Assembly (NCBI GenBank): GCA_031547885.1
Contig: JAVBRO010000038.1
Coordinates: forward strand, 10,940-74,939
Length of the DNA: 64,000 bases
Direction of reading: 5' to 3'
Origin: UBA940 sp031547885
GTDB lineage: Bacteria > Bacteroidota > Bacteroidia > Bacteroidales > Rikenellaceae
A program made the position numbers and the translations under genes. Positions 33,483-41,270 of the stretch are shown here, piece by piece (position 1 is the stretch's first letter; each line of letters begins with the position of its first letter). The notes under the pieces were generated by a model, which had not been told where the DNA came from, did not search any database, and saw nothing but the letters and a program-made list of their open reading frames with translations.

Positions 33483-33538
33483 CACTCCGAAACCGGGATG
33501 TAGATGAGATATTTTGCAGTTCCGGCGGAAGAAAAAAT

Positions 33539-33612
33539 TCCTCAGTAGCTCAGTTGGTTAGAGCACCTGACTGTTAATCAGGGGGTCCCAGGTTCAAGTC
33601 CTGGCTGAGGAG
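33539..33612 (+). tRNA. tRNA-Asn (GTT)
   Basis: A 74-base cloverleaf: acceptor TCCTCAG pairs with CTGAGGA, D-loop AGTTGGTTAGA, anticodon stem CCTGA/TCAGG with loop CTGTTAA giving anticodon GTT at 33573-33575, and T arm with GGTTCAAGTCC. The discriminator base is G at 33612. CCA is not encoded. A strong terminator follows. Confidence 0.97.
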
Positions 33613-33623
33613 CTCTGAAAATC

Positions 33624-33661
33624 AAGAGGTTGCGACATCTATCGCAACCTCTTCTCTTTTT
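33624..33661 (+). terminator. Terminator after tRNA-Asn
   Basis: AAGAGGTTGCGA (33624-33635) and TCGCAACCTCTT (33642-33653) form a perfect 12-bp stem with a T-rich tail. It can also act on the radical SAM operon arriving on the minus strand. Confidence 0.9.
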
Positions 33662-33679
33662 GCTGCAGATGCAGTCTGC

Positions 33680-34711
33680 TTAATCTGCCAGACAGGGATC
33701 TATAGCCCTGAGATCGCCGTAAACGATCGACGCCGTTTCGCGGCAGCCGCAGTCGCAGTAGTTCACATCCTTACACATGATACAACCGGTCGGAATATAC
33801 GCCCTGTCGGTGAATGTTCTCCAGTAATCCTCGTCGGAGATCATCTGCGGATCGAAAACGTGCCCGACCTTACGGGGGGAGTGGTTGCACGCCCTGACGT
33901 ATCCGGCCGGGTCGATCACGAAGAACCCTTTGGCGGCGGCGCACAGATAGCCGACCTTCAGCCTTTCGTATTTTTCGGGGGTATCCACAACGCACCGCGG
34001 GAATTCCGTTCCCACCGATCCGATGCGTTTGGAGAGCTGCAGCACCCGTTCGGCTGTATCCAGCATCCCGTTCAACTGGATACGGTTCAGCGACAGTTCC
34101 GCGACGTGCGACAATCCACGCCCGCCCGCAAGGAAACGGTTCAGCAGCACCGTGTCGGCCCCTGCTAGCAATCCGTTGGCAAGGGTTTCGAACAGTTCAT
34201 GGTAATTCAATGCGGTGACCGTGACGTTCACAGTCGTCGAGATGCCCGCCTTTTTGGCTTCTCCGAGCCAGTAAAGAACCCCTTCCGCATTGTCGACCCC
34301 GGTATGTTTCCCGAAAGTTTGCAGCCCGGGCAGGCTCATACTGAGATGGACGTTGTGTTTTTTGAACATCCCGAGATACTCTTCGGACATCAGCAGACCG
34401 TTGGAGATAAGCACTATCTCCTCGTCCTTGTTATATATGTTTTTTTCGCGGATATAGGCCAGGATATCGGGCAGGCAATCTTTCATAAGCGCTTCGCCGC
34501 CGGATATCGAGACGTTCTTCACGCCCAGCGGATGCAGCATATCGAGAACCCTTTTCCACTCTTCCAGATCGAGTTCGCGCCCCCTGTCGTATTTCGGACT
34601 CCCTTCGGCCGCGGCATCCCACGGACACGAGCAGAAGAGGCATTTGTGGTTGCACCTGTAGGTAAGTTCGAGGACTACCGATTCAGGTATGTATAATGGT
34701 GTTTTGTTCAT
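33680..34711 (-). CDS. Radical SAM/SPASM-type protein, candidate maturase
   Basis: A 343-residue enzyme. The radical SAM cluster is C20-x3-C24-x2-C27 (RCNHKCLFC), with ISGGEALM for SAM binding. The C-terminal region has CAAAKGFFVIDPAGYVRAC followed by GCIMCKDVNYCDCGC, the Cys pattern of a SPASM domain that holds auxiliary clusters. SPASM enzymes typically modify peptides or proteins. It is the last gene of a four-gene operon, 11 bases after three paralogous Cys-rich proteins, which are its likely substrates or partners. The specific family is not recognised. Confidence 0.85.
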   Translation of the reverse strand: MNKTPLYIPESVVLELTYRCNHKCLFCSCPWDAAAEGSPKYDRGRELDLEEWKRVLDMLHPLGVKNVSISGGEALMKDCLPDILAYIREKNIYNKDEEIVLISNGLLMSEEYLGMFKKHNVHLSMSLPGLQTFGKHTGVDNAEGVLYWLGEAKKAGISTTVNVTVTALNYHELFETLANGLLAGADTVLLNRFLAGGRGLSHVAELSLNRIQLNGMLDTAERVLQLSKRIGSVGTEFPRCVVDTPEKYERLKVGYLCAAAKGFFVIDPAGYVRACNHSPRKVGHVFDPQMISDEDYWRTFTDRAYIPTGCIMCKDVNYCDCGCRETASIVYGDLRAIDPCLAD

Positions 34712-34722
34712 TCGTTATTTCG

Positions 34723-35415
34723 TTATTTCAGGACCGGCGGAGTGAATGGTATGGCGGGTTCGCGCGGCGGCGGTGGCGGCGGAACCACACCGAAGTTATC
34801 CCAATACTCGATTTCCGGCGTCTCTATCCCCCGGCCAAGGCCCAGCATTTTCTGTATGATATTGATATTGTCATGAATGGCATGTTTATCTTTCCCACCG
34901 GCCGGATACACATCACGCCCTTCGATAAAGTTTTTCACACACAAGTATTCACTAATATTATTCGATCTTGCCGTGTGGTAATCCGCTTTCTCTGAGAACC
35001 TGATCTTGAATGTCAATACAGGTTCCGCTATATCTTTCCCGCTGCAATTCGGGCAAAGCTCGCTCTTATCGAGCAAGGCGTCATATCCTTTTGCTTTTAT
35101 GCTGTCGACGATCGAGTCTATCTCATGGAGGCCGTTCATCTCCCAGTTGTTGTATTTGCCTCTGATAGTGTCGTTACAATAGGGGCAGACATAGTCGACA
35201 TCCGTAGGAGGGGATGGTGGTAAATAACACATCGCGCCATAGGACAGTTTGCCTTTATACTCCGTCTTCGAGAGTTCGAGCAGCCGTGCTTCGAGCCTGA
35301 CGCTGTCTCTGCTTCTGTTGTAATGCCGGGATGCCGGATTGTCCTTGCATCCGGGCAGGGCGGCGATGCCTCCCACCGCAGCCATTACTCCCAGAGTTAT
35401 CTTTTTTTTTACCAT
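34723..35415 (-). CDS. Tandem Cys-rich lipoprotein-like protein, paralog 1
   Basis: A 230-residue protein of a family I do not recognise, with two neighbouring paralogs. The N-terminus is a basic/hydrophobic signal ending in ALPGC (C23), lipobox-like. Shared blocks are LSYGAMCY (C63), CPYC (C77, C80), SELCPNC (C121, C124), TFKIRFSEKADYH and HAIHDN plus IIQKMLGLG. The C-terminus has an extra Pro-rich tail with six prolines in a row. Four Cys in two CxxC knuckles suggest a zinc-ribbon or cluster site. Its start overlaps the end of paralog 2 by 7 bases. Confidence 0.75.
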   Translation of the reverse strand: MVKKKITLGVMAAVGGIAALPGCKDNPASRHYNRSRDSVRLEARLLELSKTEYKGKLSYGAMCYLPPSPPTDVDYVCPYCNDTIRGKYNNWEMNGLHEIDSIVDSIKAKGYDALLDKSELCPNCSGKDIAEPVLTFKIRFSEKADYHTARSNNISEYLCVKNFIEGRDVYPAGGKDKHAIHDNINIIQKMLGLGRGIETPEIEYWDNFGVVPPPPPPREPAIPFTPPVLK

Positions 35416-36032
35416 GGGCTCTTACGTTGTTTTAGTTGCTGCTCTATCTCGAGATTCTCCCCGAGTCCGGTCATTTTCTGGATGATCTCAATGTTGTCAT
35501 GGATGGCATGTTCCTCGTCTGTCCGGTCGATGTATTTTTTGCGTCCTTTCAGGAAAGCCAATAAACATTTGTATTCGTTGATAATCCCTGATTTCTCTTC
35601 ATGGTATTCGCTTTGCGGCGAAAATCTTATTTTGAATACAGGAGCAGGGTCTTCGATAGCTTCCTTGTTGCAATGCTGGCAGTACTCTGTTTTGTCCAGC
35701 ACCACGTCGTATCCGAGAGATTTGATATTGTTGAAAATTTCGTTTATTTCATCCAACCCATTGATACTCCATCCGCTTTCATACGCAGTGGTCCCGCCGC
35801 AGTAAGGACATGTATAATCAACGCCTTCCAGCATCACGAGCACATAGCACATGGCGCCCTGCGCCAGTTTCCCTTTGAATTCGTTTTCGGCAAGCTGTTT
35901 AAGCATTTGCTCCAGCCTGATGCTGTCGGCCGCTCCGCGGGTATCGCTTCTGGTTCCGGTCATGCATCCCGGTACGAATGCGGTAGTACCTATGGCCGCG
36001 ATCAGGCCTGTTTTGATCTTTTTGTTTTTCAT
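35409..36032 (-). CDS. Tandem Cys-rich lipoprotein-like protein, paralog 2
   Basis: A 207-residue protein with the same plan as its neighbours but clearly more diverged: lipobox-like FVPGC (C23), AQGAMCY (C62), CPYC (C75, C78), YCQHC (C118, C121), VFKIRFSPQSEYH, HAIHDN and IIQKMTGLG. It ends in QRKSPW, with no Pro-rich tail. It lies between paralogs 3 and 1 in the operon with a radical SAM/SPASM enzyme. Function unknown; a modified lipoprotein or precursor is the working idea. Confidence 0.75.
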   Translation of the reverse strand: MKNKKIKTGLIAAIGTTAFVPGCMTGTRSDTRGAADSIRLEQMLKQLAENEFKGKLAQGAMCYVLVMLEGVDYTCPYCGGTTAYESGWSINGLDEINEIFNNIKSLGYDVVLDKTEYCQHCNKEAIEDPAPVFKIRFSPQSEYHEEKSGIINEYKCLLAFLKGRKKYIDRTDEEHAIHDNIEIIQKMTGLGENLEIEQQLKQRKSPW

Positions 36033-36042
36033 GGCAATAAAA

Positions 36043-36696
36043 TTATTCGGGGTCGGAAGGCGGCAACCGGAACAGACGATAAGGCCGGGACATAAGTTCC
36101 GGCGTCTCTATCCCCTGGCCGAGTCCCGTCATTTTCTGTATAATGTTAACGTCATCGTGGATGGCATATTCCACATCCGTCCAGTCCGTATACACGTCGC
36201 GCCCCTCGATAAAGTCGCGTACACATGAGTACTCATTAATAATATTCGACCTCGCTATATGATAGTCCGCCTTCTTTGAAAACCTGATCTTAAATATCAG
36301 TTCAGGGTGCACGGTCTCTTTTTTACTGCAATTAGGGCAAAGTTCGCTCTTATCGAGCACGGCGTCATACCCTTTTGCTTTTATGCTGTCGACGATCGAT
36401 TCTATCATATTGACGAACTTAATATCCCATTCGTCGTACCTGCCTTTAATAGTATCGCCGCAATAGGTACAAACATAGTCTACGGTCGCAGTAGCAATTA
36501 TATCGTAACACATCGCGCCATAGGACAGTTTGCCTTTATACTCCGTCTTCGAAAGTTCGAGCAGTCGTGCTTCCAGCCTGACGCTGTCTTTGCTTCTGTT
36601 GTAATGCCGGGAATCGGGATTGTCCTTGCATCCGGGCAGGGCGGCGATGCCTCCCATTGCGGCCATTACTCCCAGAGTTATCTTTTTACGTCCCAT
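36043..36696 (-). CDS. Tandem Cys-rich lipoprotein-like protein, paralog 3
   Basis: A 217-residue protein, first gene of the operon. N-terminus nearly identical to paralog 1: KKITLGV, then ALPGC with C23, then KDNP. Cys positions are C63 in GAMCY, CTYC (C76, C79) and CPNC (C120, C123). The core FKIRFSKKADYH and AIHDDVNIIQKMTGLG is kept. It ends in an aromatic/basic segment RPYRLFRLPPSDPE unlike the other two tails. A -7 box lies 23 bases upstream. Confidence 0.75.
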   Translation of the reverse strand: MGRKKITLGVMAAMGGIAALPGCKDNPDSRHYNRSKDSVRLEARLLELSKTEYKGKLSYGAMCYDIIATATVDYVCTYCGDTIKGRYDEWDIKFVNMIESIVDSIKAKGYDAVLDKSELCPNCSKKETVHPELIFKIRFSKKADYHIARSNIINEYSCVRDFIEGRDVYTDWTDVEYAIHDDVNIIQKMTGLGQGIETPELMSRPYRLFRLPPSDPE

Positions 36697-36718
36697 AAGG
36701 TTAGTATTAAGTGGCTAC

Positions 36719-36726
36719 CAAAGATA
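36719..36726 (-). promoter_or_regulatory. -7 box of the Cys-rich lipoprotein / radical SAM operon
   Basis: CAAAGATA on the + strand reads TATCTTTG on the minus strand, 23 bases before the paralog 3 ATG at 36696. Confidence 0.6.
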
Positions 36727-36938
36727 ACAATATTTTGTATCAGAAACCTTACTTGTGATAATAATTCGGTGCCCGGCAGAAATTAGTATGCCCCGGAAAA
36801 AAAGGTCGACGTAAAGCCCGCTAAACCAGACCTTACCGGGTTGCCCCATATTACATTCTGAGCATATTCAGACTAAAAAGCGGCCTTTTTTCGTTATTAA
36901 AAAAGGTGTCGGACCGGTGTGCAACCCCGTATTTGTCC

Positions 36939-36946
36939 TATCTTTG
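36939..36946 (+). promoter_or_regulatory. -7 box of the HTCS gene
   Basis: TATCTTTG about 52 bases before the ATG at 36999; it faces away from the radical SAM operon. Confidence 0.55.
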
Positions 36947-36998
36947 CCGCATGCGGTTACCCAAAAACGCTGCAACACACTGCCGGCCTGCCAAATAA

Positions 36999-39900
36999 AT
37001 GAGAACTTTTTTATATCTGATCCTGCTTACGGTGTTAAGCACAGCCTCGTCTGTCGTTTCAGGGCAGGATGTCGAATTCCGCCACCTGTCGACCGACGAC
37101 GGGCTGACCCATTTCTCGGTCATCTCCCTCTATCAGGACGAACGCGATCTGGTCTGGTGCGGCACGCGCAACGGCGTAAGCCTCTACAACGGCCGAGAAT
37201 TCAAGGAATACCGCTACCATAAAGGGGATGAAACATCCCTTTTCTGCAACACGATAATGGGTATTACCGGCGACCGCAACGGCCATGTGTTCCTGCACAC
37301 CATCCAGGGCATAGCCATGTTCGACATGGTTTCCGAGAATTTCTCGGTGCTTTTTAAAGGAGCGGTCTCGGCCATGTACTATGACGACGGCCTCTATTTC
37401 GCAAGCGGCAGCGCCGTATATTTTTATGACGGCGGACATATAAAGCCTTACTATGAACTGCCCGATAAAAAAGACCTGATAGTAAGTCTGCACAGGAGCG
37501 ATCCGGCGCTCTATATAGGCACCGAAAATAACGGCCTGTACCGTCTTGATGCCGACGGCGGAGTGCAGCACCTCATAGATAAGGGCCGGATAGGTTGTAT
37601 TTTTCAGGACAGCCGCGGAAGGCTCTGGGTCGGGAGCTGGGAGTCAGGCCTATACCGGTTCTCCGATGACGGTATGACGCATTACAGACACAGGCCCGGA
37701 ACCGCGGGAACCATAAGTTCCGATTTCATACGCGCCTGCTGCGAGGACCGCTACGGGAATATATGGATCGGCACGTTCGACGGGCTGAACCGTTTCGATG
37801 AAAGTTCGGGAACTTTTACCGATTACCTGCGCCGCGACAACGAGTCTGAGAATATCTATTCATCCGTCTGGAGCCTGCTGTGCGACCATCAGGGCACCCT
37901 TTGGATAGGTACTTACTACGGCGGGGTGTGCTGTTTCAACCCGCAGCGCGAGATATTCCGCCATTTCAACGCCTCGCGTGAATACGAAGGCGGGTTGAGT
38001 TACCCCACTATCGGGAAGATGGCGGAAGACAGCCGCAGCAACATCTGGATATGTACCGACGGCGGCGGCCTCAATATGTACGATCCCCGCAGCGGCCGGT
38101 TCGAATGGTACAGGCACAGCGCCTCGGCGAACTCCATATCGCACGACAACATCAAGGCTTTCTGGTATGATCAGGCTGCAGATATACTTTGGATCGGGAC
38201 CCATCTGGGCGGACTGAACAGGCTCGACCTGAAGAGCGGCCGTTTCACCAACTATTACGACACCCGGTCGGGGGCGGAACCGCTCAGGTCGAATATAATA
38301 TCCACGATCGTCCCCTACGACGGCAAACTCATATTGGCCACGCAGGCGGGAGTAATGCTTTTCGACCCACGGACCGGCGGGTATGAACAGCTTTTTTCGG
38401 GTCCCGGGGGAGTGTCGACCATCCCGCAGGTGAACGACCTGCTGATAGACCGGCAGGGAACCTTATGGATAGTAGGCACCGACGGGATCATCTCGTACCG
38501 CTTCGCCGACGGCAGGATGACGCATTACGGCTACGATCCGTCGAAGCCCGGCTCGCTCTGCAGTCCGCATATACACAGCATCTACCTCGACAGCCGCAAC
38601 AACCTGTGGATATGCTCCGGAGACAGCGGAATGGATGTCTATGATTACGAAACCGACAGCTTCGGGAATTTTTCGGGCCTGTCGGGCGACTGTGTCTACG
38701 GCGTGCGCGAACTCCGGTCCGGAAAACTTATCGCGCTGACGAACAGGGGAATTTCGCTTATCGAAAAAAAAGACGGGGGCGCCGTCACTGTGCTTAGCGA
38801 ATGGCCCATGAACACTATAAACGAAAATTCGATGTTCCAGGCCGCCGACGGTACGATATACATAGGCAGGACCGACGGCATGATATCGTTCAAAGAGTCT
38901 GATCTTATACACCCCCCGGCGTCGTTCAACATACTTCCGTACAGGCTGCTGGTGAACGGGCAGGAAGTAAGGGTGGGGGATGAGACCGACATCCTGAAGG
39001 AAGCGCTTTACAAGACGGGGAAAATAGTTCTCCGAAGCTCGCAGTCCCTCTTCACTATCGGATATGCGATCTCGAATTACCTGCCCGGCGAACCCGAAAG
39101 CCTGGTCTACCAGATGAAGGGCTTCTCGAACACCTGGACCCCGATGCGTGAAAGCCGCGAAATAACATACACGAACCTCAAGCCCGGAAACTACACCCTG
39201 ACGGTGAAATCCGCCGATCAGCAGACGCTGCCGGTCCTGAAAAGTTCGCTGGAGATAGAGATACTTCCGCCCTGGTACCTTACACGATGGGCTTCCATTA
39301 TGTATGCGGCTGTTTCCATCCTGATCGTATATTTCCTTGTGCGTATATACAGCAACAGGATACAGTTGCAGGAATCACTCAAATACGAACGGCAGCATAT
39401 ACGGGATGTGGAAGAACTCAACCAGTCGAAACTCCGTTTCTTCACCAACGTTTCGCACGAATTCCGTACTCCGCTGACGCTTATTATCGGGCAGATGGAG
39501 AGCGTACTGGGTGGAAAACAGCTGCCGCCGCCGGTGTATCAAAAATTCATGGGCATATACCGCAACAGCATGCAGCTCAAGGAGCTGATAACAGAACTGC
39601 TCGATTTCCGGAAGCAGGAGCAGGGCTTCATGAAAATGAAGGTGCGGCGCGGGGACATCGCCGGTTTCCTGTATGAGAATTATCTTCTGTTCAGGGAATA
39701 CGCCGCCGCACGGGGGGTCGGAATGTCGTTCGAAAAACCCGAAGGGCCTGTCTATCTGTGGTATAACGCCAAACAGATGCAGAAGGTCGTAAACAACCTG
39801 CTATCCAATGCTTTGAAACACACTCCCCCGGGCGGGGAAATACTCCTCTCGATCGGCGGTGGCGACGGGGCCGCGGTGATCGCGATAGCGGACAACGGAT

Positions 39901-41030
39901 GCGGGATAGATCCCGGGGAAACAGAGAGGATATTCGAAAATTTCTATCAGGCAGATACGAACGATGCGGCGCCCGGAACGGGTGTGGGACTTGCGCTCAC
40001 AAGGTCGATCGTTGAAATGCACGGGGGTACTATAAAGGCTTCCGGAGAAAAAGGGGCGGGAATGACCTTTACCGTCACGTTGCCAAAGGGAAGCGGCCAT
40101 TTTTCTGAAGAACAGCTGGGCGGAGAGGCCGATGCTGCAGATGTTATGAATTATCCCGGCGGGTACACCGTCGGCGATATGCCTTTGCCCGTGCCGTCCG
40201 GCGTCGAAACAGAAGAGATAAATACGGCGGACGGCAATGCGCTGAAAATGCTCGTCGTGGAAGATAACGAACAGTTGAGGGATATGCTCGTGCAGATATT
40301 TGCGCCATTCTATTCCGTTACTACGGCCGGAGACGGGGCCGAAGGGCTGGAAAAGGCATCGTCGGAGAGATTCGATATCATCGTCAGCGATGTGGTGATG
40401 CCCCGCATGTCGGGTATCGAACTGTGCAAGGCGATAAAAAGCAATATGGAGACCTGCCACATCCCGGTCATACTGCTGACCGCCCGCACCGGCGTGGACC
40501 ATAATCTGGAAGGTCTGAATGTCGGCGCCGACGACTACGTCACCAAACCGTTCAGCGTGCCCATACTCATATCGCGGTGCAACAACATGGTGAAGAACAG
40601 GCTCCTGCTGCAGGAAAAATTCAGCCGCCAGCCGCTTGCCAGTCCGCGCATCCTGGCTGCCAACCCGCTCGACAAAGAGTTCCTCGACAGGGTCGTCGGA
40701 ATAATCGAGGAGCGCCTTAACGACAGTAAATTCGGTATAGATGTCCTTGTGTCGGAAATGCTTATCGGCCGTACCAGGCTTTTCGAGAAACTAAAGGCGG
40801 TCACCGGCCAGACCCCGTCGGACTTCATTTCCACCATCCGCCTTAAAAAGGCGGCGTTCTGGCTGATGAACAATCCCGAGCTGACCGTTTCCGAGATCGC
40901 CTACCGCGCGGGGTACTCGTCCGCCAGATACTTCAGCCGGACCTTCAAGGAACGATACGGCATGATTCCTTCGGATTACCGGAGAGGTTCTCCCGCGGGA
41001 GATCCCGATCCCGGCGGAACAGCGGATTGA
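36999..41030 (+). CDS. Hybrid two-component system regulator (HTCS) of the PUL
   Basis: A 1343-residue one-protein signalling system. A signal peptide (to about 22) is followed by two-component-regulator propeller repeats (about 25-640, many units like DSRGRLWVGSWESGLYRF), a Y_Y_Y domain (about 690-755) and one membrane helix (about 768-787). Then come HisKA with H820 in NVSHEFRTPLTLI, HATPase_c (GTGVGLALTRSIVEMHGG), a receiver with D1131 in VSDVVMPRMSG, and a C-terminal AraC helix-turn-helix (VSEIAYRAGYSSARYFSRTF). The periplasmic part should bind an oligosaccharide and switch on the PUL genes that follow. Confidence 0.95.
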   Translation: MRTFLYLILLTVLSTASSVVSGQDVEFRHLSTDDGLTHFSVISLYQDERDLVWCGTRNGVSLYNGREFKEYRYHKGDETSLFCNTIMGITGDRNGHVFLHTIQGIAMFDMVSENFSVLFKGAVSAMYYDDGLYFASGSAVYFYDGGHIKPYYELPDKKDLIVSLHRSDPALYIGTENNGLYRLDADGGVQHLIDKGRIGCIFQDSRGRLWVGSWESGLYRFSDDGMTHYRHRPGTAGTISSDFIRACCEDRYGNIWIGTFDGLNRFDESSGTFTDYLRRDNESENIYSSVWSLLCDHQGTLWIGTYYGGVCCFNPQREIFRHFNASREYEGGLSYPTIGKMAEDSRSNIWICTDGGGLNMYDPRSGRFEWYRHSASANSISHDNIKAFWYDQAADILWIGTHLGGLNRLDLKSGRFTNYYDTRSGAEPLRSNIISTIVPYDGKLILATQAGVMLFDPRTGGYEQLFSGPGGVSTIPQVNDLLIDRQGTLWIVGTDGIISYRFADGRMTHYGYDPSKPGSLCSPHIHSIYLDSRNNLWICSGDSGMDVYDYETDSFGNFSGLSGDCVYGVRELRSGKLIALTNRGISLIEKKDGGAVTVLSEWPMNTINENSMFQAADGTIYIGRTDGMISFKESDLIHPPASFNILPYRLLVNGQEVRVGDETDILKEALYKTGKIVLRSSQSLFTIGYAISNYLPGEPESLVYQMKGFSNTWTPMRESREITYTNLKPGNYTLTVKSADQQTLPVLKSSLEIEILPPWYLTRWASIMYAAVSILIVYFLVRIYSNRIQLQESLKYERQHIRDVEELNQSKLRFFTNVSHEFRTPLTLIIGQMESVLGGKQLPPPVYQKFMGIYRNSMQLKELITELLDFRKQEQGFMKMKVRRGDIAGFLYENYLLFREYAAARGVGMSFEKPEGPVYLWYNAKQMQKVVNNLLSNALKHTPPGGEILLSIGGGDGAAVIAIADNGCGIDPGETERIFENFYQADTNDAAPGTGVGLALTRSIVEMHGGTIKASGEKGAGMTFTVTLPKGSGHFSEEQLGGEADAADVMNYPGGYTVGDMPLPVPSGVETEEINTADGNALKMLVVEDNEQLRDMLVQIFAPFYSVTTAGDGAEGLEKASSERFDIIVSDVVMPRMSGIELCKAIKSNMETCHIPVILLTARTGVDHNLEGLNVGADDYVTKPFSVPILISRCNNMVKNRLLLQEKFSRQPLASPRILAANPLDKEFLDRVVGIIEERLNDSKFGIDVLVSEMLIGRTRLFEKLKAVTGQTPSDFISTIRLKKAAFWLMNNPELTVSEIAYRAGYSSARYFSRTFKERYGMIPSDYRRGSPAGDPDPGGTAD

Positions 41031-41206
41031 TCCGGGGCTTTTTCAGTGTTACGACTGCCAACAGGTTTGACGAGCCGACACTCGCCGGACCTGTTTTTAT
41101 TTCCCGCTTCCCCCCGGCTCCGGGAACGGCCGCAACCGACGTGCATTTATCGTCCGTTTCTGGTGCCAAATGCGTCCGGGCGCGTCAAAAAGCCATCTTT
41201 TCAGAA

Positions 41207-41235
41207 TAGATTTGTGATCGAAACATCTACTTTTG
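41207..41235 (+). promoter_or_regulatory. Candidate PUL promoter region
   Basis: Two -7-like boxes, TAGATTTG (41207-41214) and TACTTTTG (41228-41235), precede the beta-helix gene by 36-60 bases. HTCS-controlled promoters often lack a good -33 element, and none was seen here. Which box is used cannot be told. Confidence 0.45.
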
Positions 41236-41270
41236 AATCGTTCACCCATATAAAATATTAACCTACACGT

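Larger units (their letters stand above)
36697..36998. other. Divergent intergenic region before the HTCS gene
   Basis: It holds the -7 box of the radical SAM operon (36719-36726, minus) and that of the HTCS gene (36939-36946, plus). The middle, about 36785-36900, has GGTC-rich and A/T-run segments with no clear fold or ORF. Confidence 0.5.

Noticed and set aside
36785..36900. Possible structured RNA upstream of the HTCS gene
   Set aside because: A few complementary GGTC/GACC pieces exist, but no consistent long stem or known motif was found.
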